In this document: positions 1 to 6,150 of the stretch, piece by piece
Layout: every line of letters begins with the position of its first letter
How positions within the stretch are numbered: position 1 is the stretch's first letter
DNA from: Acetofilamentum sp.
GTDB lineage: Bacteria; Bacteroidota; Bacteroidia; Bacteroidales; JAADGE01
DNA: 6,176 nucleotides
Assembly (NCBI GenBank): GCA_020720705.1
Contig: DYOJ01000043.1
Coordinates: forward strand, 6,102 to 12,277
Reading direction: 5' to 3'
Program-made: the position numbers and the translations under genes
The notes under the pieces: generated by a model
Told to the model about the DNA's origin: nothing
Databases searched by the model: none
What the model saw: the letters and a program-made list of their open reading frames with translations, nothing else

Positions 1-19
1 GAAATCAAAATATAATATG

Positions 20-47
20 TTTGAATCAAAAATTTTATATACTTTTG
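20..47 (+). promoter_or_regulatory. Candidate Bacteroidota-type promoter of the CBS-hydrolase-lolD operon
   Basis: TACTTTTG at 40-47 fits the Bacteroidota -7 consensus TAnnTTTG, and a TTTG at 20-23 could be the -33 element. The 16-base spacer is a few bases shorter than the roughly 19-21 usually quoted, which weakens the call. A transcript starting a few bases after 47 would have a leader of about 60 bases before the ATG at 118. Such matches arise easily by chance in AT-rich DNA; support comes from the position in front of a three-gene operon. Confidence 0.45.
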
Positions 48-117
48 TATTGTTCGGGAAGCAAAATTACATGTTTTGTTCCGATTTAGTAAAAAAAATT
101 ACAAATTGTTTCGCAAC

Positions 118-786
118 ATGCTTGCAAAAGATTTAATCTCCGATGTTGTTCCGGCAATTTCTATCCGCGAAACAGGCATGAACGCTCTGAATTGGATGGA
201 AATTTTCAGGATTTCGCACTTACCTGTTGTGGGAGATAATTATGAATTTTTGGGGTTGATTTCAGACACCGAAATTTTTGACTACGAACTTTCGAACAAG
301 AAATTAGGGGCACACAATCTCACTTTATTACGACCGTTTGTATATTCCGATGTACATGTTTATGAGGTAATCAGTGCAGTTTCAAAACAAAAATTGACCA
401 TTGTGCCGGTGCTTGATAAAAACAATAAATACATGGGGGTTATCTCTCTGCATGATTTGGTTCACTATTTTGCAGAGTTTACAGCCGCCGATAATCCGGG
501 AGCTGTATTCATCTTAGAAATGGCTACGCTCGACTATAGCCTGAGCCAAATTGCTCAAATTATTGAAAGCAACGATGCTAAAGTTTTAAGTCTATACATT
601 AATTCAAACCCGGATACAACCAAAATAGAGCTTACCATAAAAATAAACACACTCGACTTTGGTCCTGTACGTCAAACATTTGAGCGTTTCGGCTACAACA
701 TTAAAGCAGCATATACAGATAATGACGAAATGGAAAGCTTACTTGAGGAGCGTTACGAAGAATTAATACATTTTTTAAATATCTGA
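118..786 (+). CDS. CBS domain pair protein with C-terminal ACT-like domain
   Basis: A predicted soluble, cytoplasmic regulatory protein of 222 residues. Two CBS modules are visible: residues about 1-58 (MLAKDLISD, then SHLPVV and FLGLISDTEIF) and about 70-122 (LTIVPVLDKNNKYMGVISLHDL). CBS pairs generally bind adenine nucleotides as energy sensors; the ligand here is unknown. Residues about 131-200 form an ACT-like segment (SLSQIAQIIESNDAKVLSLYI, then a beta-rich stretch), followed by an acidic helix. CBS-CBS-ACT proteins of this length are common in Bacteroidota. I chose the ATG at 118 because it begins the family-typical MLAKDLI; the frame stays open upstream to a TTG at 76, but those 14 extra residues are lysine- and aromatic-rich and look non-coding. 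No clear Shine-Dalgarno is present. It is first in a likely operon, 18 bases before the next gene. The domain call is firm; the function is unknown. Confidence 0.88.
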   Translation: MLAKDLISDVVPAISIRETGMNALNWMEIFRISHLPVVGDNYEFLGLISDTEIFDYELSNKKLGAHNLTLLRPFVYSDVHVYEVISAVSKQKLTIVPVLDKNNKYMGVISLHDLVHYFAEFTAADNPGAVFILEMATLDYSLSQIAQIIESNDAKVLSLYINSNPDTTKIELTIKINTLDFGPVRQTFERFGYNIKAAYTDNDEMESLLEERYEELIHFLNI

Positions 787-804
787 GAATTTGAAGGCTT
801 ATTT

Positions 805-1923
805 ATGCGTAGTGAATTAATAATCAAAGCACTTATATTGCCAATTTTATTGAGTTTTGTGTTTACCGCAAACGCACAATTCCGAGCAGATGCCATTGAT
901 ATTAAAACATCTTACGGTGTAATAATGCCGCATCACAAATCGTTTTATTATTTTTTAAACGGTCGAATTCCGACAATTGCTGTTACTGTCAACACAATAA
1001 CGAACGGAGAACAAGAATGGTTGCGCGCACGTAAAAACCCGACTTTCGGGTTCGGATTCTTTTATAGCGATTTAAAAAACAAGACAATTCTCGGGCAGGC
1101 TTATGCTTTGTACATGAATTACGGACAATCAATTTTCAAATATAAACAAACCGGTTTACAATTTTCGATGTCGGGGGGTGTAGCATATTTAAACAAAATC
1201 TTCGACCCTATTAACAACCCTTACAACATAGCGGTTAGTTCTCACTTGAACGCATATTTGAATCCTTCATTAGACTTCTATTATAAAAACAAAGCACTTA
1301 AATTTTCAACCGGACTTGCACTTACGCATTTATCAAACGGTGGATTTAAAAAACCCAATAGCGGATTAAATCACGTAGGAATTCATTTCGGACTTTCGGC
1401 TCAAATATCGAAACATAAAAAAACTGCCGACAAAGCAATAGTAGATACTGTAAAATATTTAAAGTCAAGCATTTTCACTGTTATTACATCTTACGGTAAA
1501 CGACAAAAAAGCATCAACGGCAATATATATTCTGTGGTTAGTATAATGTTCGATTATATTTACAGACCGAAAATTCGGTACGGATACGGTATTGGAGCTG
1601 ATATGTTTTATGATTTTGCAATTGCAGATGTTAGTCCTATAGATACAATTTTAGGAACATCAAAGCGGACTGCTTTTTACAATGGCTTGCATCTCACTTG
1701 GGTTGGATATTACGGAAATTTTTACTCTTCGTTACAGTTTGGGTTCTACGTTTACGGAAGCCCTGATTATTCAGAAAAAACATATCTGAGAATCGCATTT
1801 AGATATTCACTAAACCCAAAATTCGATGTCGGAATCGGTCTGAAAACATATTTCGGAGTTGCACATTTTAGTGAATTGGGATTAGGATACAGTATTCACC
1901 GAATAAACAAACACAAAACATGA
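805..1923 (+). CDS. Secreted PagL-like acyloxyacyl hydrolase (lipid A 3-O-deacylase family)
   Basis: A 372-residue exported protein, probably an outer-membrane beta-barrel. Residues 1-24 are a signal peptide: a hydrophobic core ILPILLSFVF and a cleavage site ANA|Q. The mature part is full of alternating aromatic/glycine strands (FGFGFFYSD, GYYGNFYSSLQFGFYVYG), as expected of a barrel. The diagnostic motif is H175-L-S177-N-G-G with PNSGLN after it, matching the His-x-Ser active site of PagL, which removes the 3-O-acyl chain of lipid A. In PagL the third catalytic residue is a Glu 14 residues after the His; here that position is Asn189. The protein is about twice the length of proteobacterial PagL, with a second strand-rich half after residue 215. 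GAAGG at 793-797 is a plausible ribosome binding site seven bases before the ATG. The stop overlaps the lolD start. Family assignment is good; activity and substrate are inferred. Confidence 0.77.
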   Translation: MRSELIIKALILPILLSFVFTANAQFRADAIDIKTSYGVIMPHHKSFYYFLNGRIPTIAVTVNTITNGEQEWLRARKNPTFGFGFFYSDLKNKTILGQAYALYMNYGQSIFKYKQTGLQFSMSGGVAYLNKIFDPINNPYNIAVSSHLNAYLNPSLDFYYKNKALKFSTGLALTHLSNGGFKKPNSGLNHVGIHFGLSAQISKHKKTADKAIVDTVKYLKSSIFTVITSYGKRQKSINGNIYSVVSIMFDYIYRPKIRYGYGIGADMFYDFAIADVSPIDTILGTSKRTAFYNGLHLTWVGYYGNFYSSLQFGFYVYGSPDYSEKTYLRIAFRYSLNPKFDVGIGLKTYFGVAHFSELGLGYSIHRINKHKT

Positions 1924-2570
1924 TTATTGTCGAAGCACTCAGCAAATCATTCGGACATGTTGAAGTTCTCAGGGGAATTAACCTTCGAGTTGAAAAAAGT
2001 GAGATTGTGTCTATCGTAGGACCGAGCGGCGCCGGCAAGACAACCTTGCTTCAGATTATCGGAACACTGATGAAACAAGACAGCGGCAGAGTTTTGATAA
2101 ACGAAAAACCGTTCAATACGATGACCGACAAACAGTTATCTGAATTTAGGAACAAACATATCGGATTTGTTTTTCAATTTCACCAACTGCTTCCGGAGTT
2201 TACTGCGACTGAAAATATCTGTATTCCGGCTCTGATAGCGGGCAAAAATAAGAAAATTGCTGAAAAACGAGCCTTAGAGTTACTCGAATTTCTGAACATA
2301 AAACACAGAGCAAACCATAAACCTGCAGAAATGTCCGGCGGCGAACAACAACGCATTGCCGTTGCCCGTGCGCTTATCAACAACCCTTCGGTTATATTGG
2401 CAGACGAACCGTCAGGAAGTTTAGATACCGAAAATAAACGAGACCTCCACAAACTATTTCTTGATTTACGCAAAGAATTTCAACATACATTTATTATCGT
2501 AACTCACAATACAGAACTCGCGGAACTCTCCGACCGCGTAATCACGATGAAAGATGGTTTAATTATTTAA
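1920..2570 (+). CDS. lolD: ABC transporter ATP-binding protein, LolD family (lipoprotein release)
   Basis: A 216-residue cytoplasmic ATPase subunit with all nucleotide-binding motifs intact: Walker A GPSGAGKT (34-41), Q-loop Gln86, signature MSGGEQQR (138-145), Walker B VILADE (158-163), D-loop SGSLD (165-169) and H-loop His196. The stretch FVFQFHQLLPEFTATEN after the Q-loop is typical of LolD, which energises LolCE to release lipoproteins from the inner membrane to LolA; related MacB and FtsE ATPases share much of the fold. The length is normal for a stand-alone subunit. No permease gene is in the window, so the partner must be encoded elsewhere. The start ATG overlaps the stop of the upstream gene (ATGA, 1920-1923) and has no Shine-Dalgarno, so translation is probably coupled. 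The stop shares TTAA (2567-2570) with the converging miaA. The ABC ATPase call is near certain; the LolD assignment is likely. Confidence 0.85.
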   Translation: MIIVEALSKSFGHVEVLRGINLRVEKSEIVSIVGPSGAGKTTLLQIIGTLMKQDSGRVLINEKPFNTMTDKQLSEFRNKHIGFVFQFHQLLPEFTATENICIPALIAGKNKKIAEKRALELLEFLNIKHRANHKPAEMSGGEQQRIAVARALINNPSVILADEPSGSLDTENKRDLHKLFLDLRKEFQHTFIIVTHNTELAELSDRVITMKDGLII

Positions 2571-3490
2571 TTTATTATTTTTATTGCGATATTTTTTTTG
2601 ATTAAACTCAAAACCTCGCTATAATCATCGGGACTGAACCAATGTATTTCCGAGTCTCGCTTGAACCAAGTCAATTGTCGTTTTGCATAATGTCGAGTAT
2701 TTCGTTTGAGTTGTCGGACAGCCTCATCAAAATCAATTTCACCGTCAAAAAATGAGAATAACTCTTTATAACCTACTGTATTTAATGAATTTAGATGTTT
2801 AATTTCATAAAAATATTTCGCTTCGTTCTCCAAACCGCTACTTAGCATTAAATCCACACGATTATTTATTCTCGCATACAAGTCCTCGCGCGGACGCTCA
2901 ATACCGATTTTTAAAATGTCGAACGGCCTCTCTTTTTTTGGTTTTGTCAAATAATCAAAATAAGGTTTTCCTGTTTGTATCGTAATTTCGAGTGCCTTTA
3001 GGATACGTTTCGGATTTTGCAAATCAATGTGTTTATATGATTTTGGGTCTAATCTCATCAATTCAAAACGCAAAGAATCTACGCCTTCTGTTTCAAATCT
3101 GTGTATAAGTTCGTTTCTGACATCCATATCTATCTCCGGAAAGTCATCAATTCCCTTACATACAGCATCAACATACATACCCGAACCGCCGACTAAAATA
3201 ACTTGCTGTTTTTGTTCAAATAATTCATCAATCTTTTTTAATGCCTCGATTTCGTAAATACCTGCGCTATAATAATCGTGAACAGATATGGTTTGTATAA
3301 AATGGTGCTTTACCCTTGATAATTCATCACGATTCGGAACAGCAGTTCCAATCGTCATCTCCTTGTATATCTGTCTCGAATCAGCCGAAACAATTTCAGT
3401 ATCAAGAAATTCCGCAAGCCTTATACTTAGTTCTGTTTTTCCGACAGCAGTCGGTCCTACGATTACAATTAGTAGTGGTTTCAAATACAA
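2567..3490 (-). CDS. miaA: tRNA dimethylallyltransferase MiaA
   Basis: Transfers a dimethylallyl group to N6 of A37 in tRNAs reading UNN codons, the first step toward ms2i6A; cytoplasmic. The 307-residue product has the P-loop GPTAVGKT (12-19), DSRQIY (37-42), GGSGMY (101-106), NPKRILKALEI (159-169), GYKEL (240-244) and the C-terminal NTRHYAKRQLTWF (264-276), all MiaA hallmarks at normal spacing. No ATG exists between the upstream in-frame stop and the P-loop. The only plausible starts are TTG at 3490 and TTG at 3484. The second gives MKPLLIVIVGPT, a more family-like N-terminus, and aligns with the ubiX start when the shared leader repeat is superimposed, so the protein may be 305 residues. 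The gene converges on lolD with a four-base overlap and no room for an intergenic terminator. Bacteroidota often carry two MiaA paralogues; which one this is cannot be told here. Confidence 0.95.
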   Translation of the reverse strand: MYLKPLLIVIVGPTAVGKTELSIRLAEFLDTEIVSADSRQIYKEMTIGTAVPNRDELSRVKHHFIQTISVHDYYSAGIYEIEALKKIDELFEQKQQVILVGGSGMYVDAVCKGIDDFPEIDMDVRNELIHRFETEGVDSLRFELMRLDPKSYKHIDLQNPKRILKALEITIQTGKPYFDYLTKPKKERPFDILKIGIERPREDLYARINNRVDLMLSSGLENEAKYFYEIKHLNSLNTVGYKELFSFFDGEIDFDEAVRQLKRNTRHYAKRQLTWFKRDSEIHWFSPDDYSEVLSLIKKNIAIKIIN

Positions 3491-3497
3491 TACTTCG

Positions 3498-3532
3498 TTA
3501 GATTTTAGAATTTAGACGTTAGATATTAGACT
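3498..3532 (+). repeat. Heptanucleotide tandem repeat, five units of TTAGANN
   Basis: Five contiguous seven-base units are readable: TTAGATT, TTAGAAT, TTAGACG, TTAGATA, TTAGACT. The first five bases are invariant and the last two vary. The array ends 8 bases upstream of the first possible miaA start and lies within its probable 5' leader; in the miaA sense the units read NNTCTAA. A related array is at 6151-6176 before ubiX. The gene-proximal 16 bases, TTCGTTAGATTTTAGA (3494-3509), recur exactly at 6147-6162. Short heptamer repeats of this style are known from cyanobacteria; the role here is unknown. Confidence 0.85.
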
Positions 3533-3650
3533 CAAATTGCTCAATTCCAGATAGTTACCATTAACCTTACAATTGGAGAAATTTTCTAATATAATTTACT
3601 ATAAATCAATATTTTACAAAAATAACAACAGACTATTGATATAAAAATAT
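3533..3650. other. AT-rich intergenic stretch between miaA and aspS
   Basis: Together with the heptamer array and the aspS terminator this makes a 212-base gene-free interval (3491-3702). I see no open frame with coding character, no tRNA-like cloverleaf and no strong hairpin in this part. It most likely holds the miaA promoter and the upstream part of its leader. Confidence 0.5.
3617..3624 (-). promoter_or_regulatory. Possible -7 element of a miaA promoter
   Basis: On the minus strand this reads TATTTTTG, fitting TAnnTTTG. It lies between the aspS terminator and miaA and would give a leader of roughly 120 bases that includes the heptamer array. No TTTG is found at the -33 distance, so this is only a weak candidate in very AT-rich sequence. 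Confidence 0.27.
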
Positions 3651-3688
3651 GAAAAAACAGTCGCCAAGCAAACAGCTCAACGACTGTT
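3651..3688 (-). terminator. Rho-independent terminator of aspS
   Basis: Reading the minus strand just after the aspS stop, AACAGTCG (3688-3681) pairs perfectly with CGACTGTT (3663-3656) and runs straight into a T tract (3657-3652), the classic stem plus U-run. The loop is long at 17 bases and may contain a small inner stem (AGC/GCT). The stem starts 14 bases after the stop codon. It separates aspS from miaA, so miaA probably has its own promoter. Confidence 0.8.
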
Positions 3689-3702
3689 GGTATTTTGCTA
3701 AA

Positions 3703-5463
3703 TTACTTTTTTTGATAACTCACCGATAAACTCAACTCTTTCAGTTGGTCATCGTGAAGTTCAGCAGGAGCATCAAGCATGATGTCTTTTCCTGCATTAT
3801 TTTTCGGAAAAGCCATAACATCTCGAATCGAATCAGAACCACTGAAAATGGTTACCCATCGGTCAAAACCAAACGCAATACCGGCATGAGGAGGTGCTCC
3901 GTATTTGAAAGCGTTGAGCAGAAATCCGAACTGAGCCTCTGCCTCTTCTTTGCTGAAACCAAGTAAATCAAACATTTTAGATTGGATACTTCTGTCAAAA
4001 ATGCGCACTGAACCTCCGCCTATCTCACTTCCGTTCAATACAATATCATAAGCATCAGCTTTAACTTTCACCGGGTCTGTTTCCAACAGATGAAGGTCTG
4101 ATTTTTTTGGAGATGTAAACGGGTGATGCATTGCATGTAACCTTCCGGTGGTTGAGTCTTTTTCAAAAAGCGGAAAATCAACAACCCAAAGCGGAGCGTA
4201 TTTGTTTTTGTCCCGCATGTTGAGTTGTGTTCCCATTTCGAGTCTCAATTCACTTAAGGCGGAAAGTGTTTGAGATTTGTCTCCGGAAAGTACCAAAATT
4301 AAACTTCCCGGAGTAGCCCCCAAAGCCTCGACCCAACGATTCAATTCTTCTGTTGAATAAAACTTATCTGCCGATGATTTAAGACTTCCGTCTGTTCCGT
4401 ATTTAAGATAAACCAGCCCCTTTGCCCCGATTTGAGGACGTTTAACAAAATCTGTAAGTGCATCTAATTGTTTTCGGGTATATTCTGTCGGGGTTTCGGC
4501 ACAAATTGCACCTATATATTCAGCTTCATCAAAAATTTTAAAATCCTTACCTTTAACGATTTGCGTAAAATCCACAATACGCATACCGAAACGTAAATCC
4601 GGACGGTCATTACCATAGCGCTCCATTGCTTCGTCATAAGTCATGCGTTGAAACGGCTCAGTGAAATCAATACCTTTAACGACTTTAAACACATGTTTAA
4701 CCAAGCCTTCAAAAGTTTCAAGAATATCGTTTTGCTCTACGAATGCCATTTCACAATCTATTTGCGAAAATTCAGGTTGTCTGTCAGCTCGGAAGTCTTC
4801 GTCCCGAAAACATTTTGTAATTTGGAAATATCTATCATAACCGCCAACCATTAACAATTGTTTAAATAATTGCGGAGATTGCGGCAAAGCATAAAATTTA
4901 CCTTCGTGCATCCGTGAGGGGACGACAAAATCGCGTGCTCCTTCGGGTGTGGATTTTATGAGAAACGGGGTTTCGACTTCAATAAACTCTTTATCGCTCA
5001 AATAGTTACGGACAATTTGAGCCATTCGATGTCTGAGCATCAAATTTCGATGTAGATTCGGGCGCCGTAAATCTAAAAATCGGTATCTCATTCGTAGTTC
5101 TTCTCCACCGTCAGATTCCTCTTCAATGGTGAACGGCGGAGTCTCGGAATTACTTAAAATATTTATAGACAGTATCTTAATTTCGACTTCGCCGGTGGAC
5201 ATATTCGCATTTTTAGACTCGCGTTCAATAACTTCTCCACTAACTTGTAAAACATATTCTCGTCCGATTTTTTTTATCAAGTCTAAGGTAGCCGAATCTG
5301 TTGTGCCGTCTTCGGCAACAAGTTGTGTAATTCCGTATCGGTCTCTGAGGTCAATCCAAATCATTTTACCTTTGTCTCGTACGCGTTGCACCCAACCGCT
5401 GAGCGTAACCTGCTTTCCTGAATCGGCGATACGAAGTTCGCCGCAAGTGTGTGTTCTGTACAT
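3703..5463 (-). CDS. aspS: Aspartyl-tRNA synthetase AspRS
   Basis: Charges tRNA-Asp with aspartate using ATP; a cytoplasmic class II synthetase, homodimeric in this family. The 586-residue product has the N-terminal anticodon-binding OB-fold (about 1-105, GWVQRVRDKGKMIWIDLRD), class II motif 1 region (about 160-185, ETPFLIKSTPEGARDF), QSPQLFKQLLM (195-205), motif 2 FRDEDFRADRQPEFSQID (219-236), the bacterial GAD insertion (about 285-425) and motif 3 GIAFGFDRW (528-536), ending with the usual MAFPKNNAGKDIM. The frame is open upstream to an ATG at 5517, but I chose the ATG at 5463 because MYRTHTCGELR is the usual Bacteroidota start; the extra 18 residues are not family-like. Residue 31 is Lys where the non-discriminating Pseudomonas enzyme has His, a mild hint of a tRNA-Asp-specific enzyme. 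It lies 105 bases after ubiX and is followed by a terminator. Confidence 0.97.
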   Translation of the reverse strand: MYRTHTCGELRIADSGKQVTLSGWVQRVRDKGKMIWIDLRDRYGITQLVAEDGTTDSATLDLIKKIGREYVLQVSGEVIERESKNANMSTGEVEIKILSINILSNSETPPFTIEEESDGGEELRMRYRFLDLRRPNLHRNLMLRHRMAQIVRNYLSDKEFIEVETPFLIKSTPEGARDFVVPSRMHEGKFYALPQSPQLFKQLLMVGGYDRYFQITKCFRDEDFRADRQPEFSQIDCEMAFVEQNDILETFEGLVKHVFKVVKGIDFTEPFQRMTYDEAMERYGNDRPDLRFGMRIVDFTQIVKGKDFKIFDEAEYIGAICAETPTEYTRKQLDALTDFVKRPQIGAKGLVYLKYGTDGSLKSSADKFYSTEELNRWVEALGATPGSLILVLSGDKSQTLSALSELRLEMGTQLNMRDKNKYAPLWVVDFPLFEKDSTTGRLHAMHHPFTSPKKSDLHLLETDPVKVKADAYDIVLNGSEIGGGSVRIFDRSIQSKMFDLLGFSKEEAEAQFGFLLNAFKYGAPPHAGIAFGFDRWVTIFSGSDSIRDVMAFPKNNAGKDIMLDAPAELHDDQLKELSLSVSYQKK

Positions 5464-5483
5464 ATATTTTGATTTTTCGGCGA

Positions 5484-5491
5484 CAAAGTTA
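5484..5491 (-). promoter_or_regulatory. Candidate -7 element of an aspS promoter
   Basis: On the minus strand this reads TAACTTTG, an exact fit to TAnnTTTG, in the 105-base gap between ubiX and aspS. Transcription would begin around 5477-5480, leaving a leader of about 15 bases before the ATG at 5463. The upstream element is poor: only a TTG (5517-5515), 23 bases away. aspS may therefore have its own promoter, be cotranscribed with ubiX, or both; no strong terminator hairpin is visible after ubiX. Confidence 0.38.
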
Positions 5492-5568
5492 ATATTATTT
5501 TTGCCTTCGATATGCAATTACAAATATTGTTTTTAATTTTTAGAAAAAGAAAAAATATTGGTTCAATT

Positions 5569-6135
5569 TTACACGTCGTTCCAACGTTTTGTTTGGATGT
5601 CAAAACCGGCAAGGTCTAAAACTCTGTCCACAACAGTATCAGCCAATTGTTCGATTGTTTGCGGTTTGTGATAAAAAGACGGACTTGCAGGGCATATAAT
5701 TGCTCCGGCTTCGGCTGTGGCGGTTAAATTTCTCAAATGAATCAGGCTGAACGGGGTTTCTCGCGGAACGAGTATAAGTTTTCGGCGTTCTTTCAAAATA
5801 ACATCTGCTGCACGTGTCGCAAGGTCGTCCGATATTCCGCAGGCAATACGCCCGATAAGTCCCATTGATGCCGGAATGACAATCATTGTTTCATATTGGG
5901 CAGAGCCGGAGGCAAACGGAGCGGAAAAATCTGTTTTGCCGTATAAACGGAATGGAAAATCAAAGACAGGCAAATCATCAGAAAGTTCTTCAAGCCAAAT
6001 TTGGCGAGCATTGTTGGACATTATTATGCCACAGGCTGCTATTTGGTTTGATAATTGATTTAATTTAAAAAATATCCGCTTTGCATACAACGCTCCGCTT
6101 GCACCGGAAACGGCAATGATAAGTTTTCGTTTCAT
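5569..6135 (-). CDS. ubiX: Flavin prenyltransferase UbiX
   Basis: Attaches a dimethylallyl unit to FMN to make prenylated FMN, the cofactor of UbiD-type decarboxylases; a soluble flavoprotein-fold enzyme. The 188-residue product has GASGALYA near the N-terminus (11-18, Ser13 in the phosphate/flavin loop), APFASGS (72-78), TRAADVILKERR (107-118), VPRETPFSLIHLRN (123-136) and SFYHKPQ (153-159). Residues recalled as active-site Arg122, Lys129, Arg139, Glu140, Tyr169 and Arg185 in Pseudomonas UbiX align at a constant offset of 14 with Arg108, Lys115, Arg125, Glu126, Tyr155 and Arg171, so the enzyme looks intact. Bacteroidota make menaquinone rather than ubiquinone, so the client is probably a menaquinone-pathway or aromatic-acid UbiD homologue encoded elsewhere. 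The ATG at 6135 gives the family N-terminus MKRKLIIAVSGASGA. A heptamer repeat lies directly upstream. Confidence 0.95.
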   Translation of the reverse strand: MKRKLIIAVSGASGALYAKRIFFKLNQLSNQIAACGIIMSNNARQIWLEELSDDLPVFDFPFRLYGKTDFSAPFASGSAQYETMIVIPASMGLIGRIACGISDDLATRAADVILKERRKLILVPRETPFSLIHLRNLTATAEAGAIICPASPSFYHKPQTIEQLADTVVDRVLDLAGFDIQTKRWNDV

Positions 6136-6150
6136 ACCAATAATATTTCG

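Noticed and set aside
62..69. CAAAATTA as a minus-strand -7 element for a divergent gene to the left
   Set aside because: There is no visible minus-strand gene at the left edge, and such matches are expected by chance in this AT-rich sequence.
76..117. N-terminal extension of the CBS protein to a TTG start
   Set aside because: The added residues do not resemble the family, whereas the ATG at 118 gives the typical MLAKDLI beginning.
71..136. A 21-codon frame starting with ATG upstream of, and overlapping, the CBS gene start
   Set aside because: It has no ribosome binding site, no repeated regulatory codons and no attenuator hairpin after it; a chance frame is more likely than a leader peptide.
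2180..2473. A 97-codon frame antisense to lolD
   Set aside because: It lies entirely over intact ABC motifs of lolD and is serine/arginine-rich in the way antisense shadows are.
3498..3532. Heptamer array as a CRISPR array
   Set aside because: Units are seven bases with no spacers and there are no cas genes nearby.
5464..5517. N-terminal extension of AspRS to an upstream ATG
   Set aside because: The family begins at MYRTHTCGELR (5463); the extension would also run over the best candidate promoter element.
5126..5536. A 136-codon frame antisense to the 5' end of aspS
   Set aside because: Its sequence is explained by the strongly conserved AspRS reading on the other strand and it has no recognisable domain.
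5526..5562. Terminator hairpin after ubiX in the A/T tracts
   Set aside because: Only T-run/A-run pairings without any G-C stem are possible, which is not a credible intrinsic terminator.
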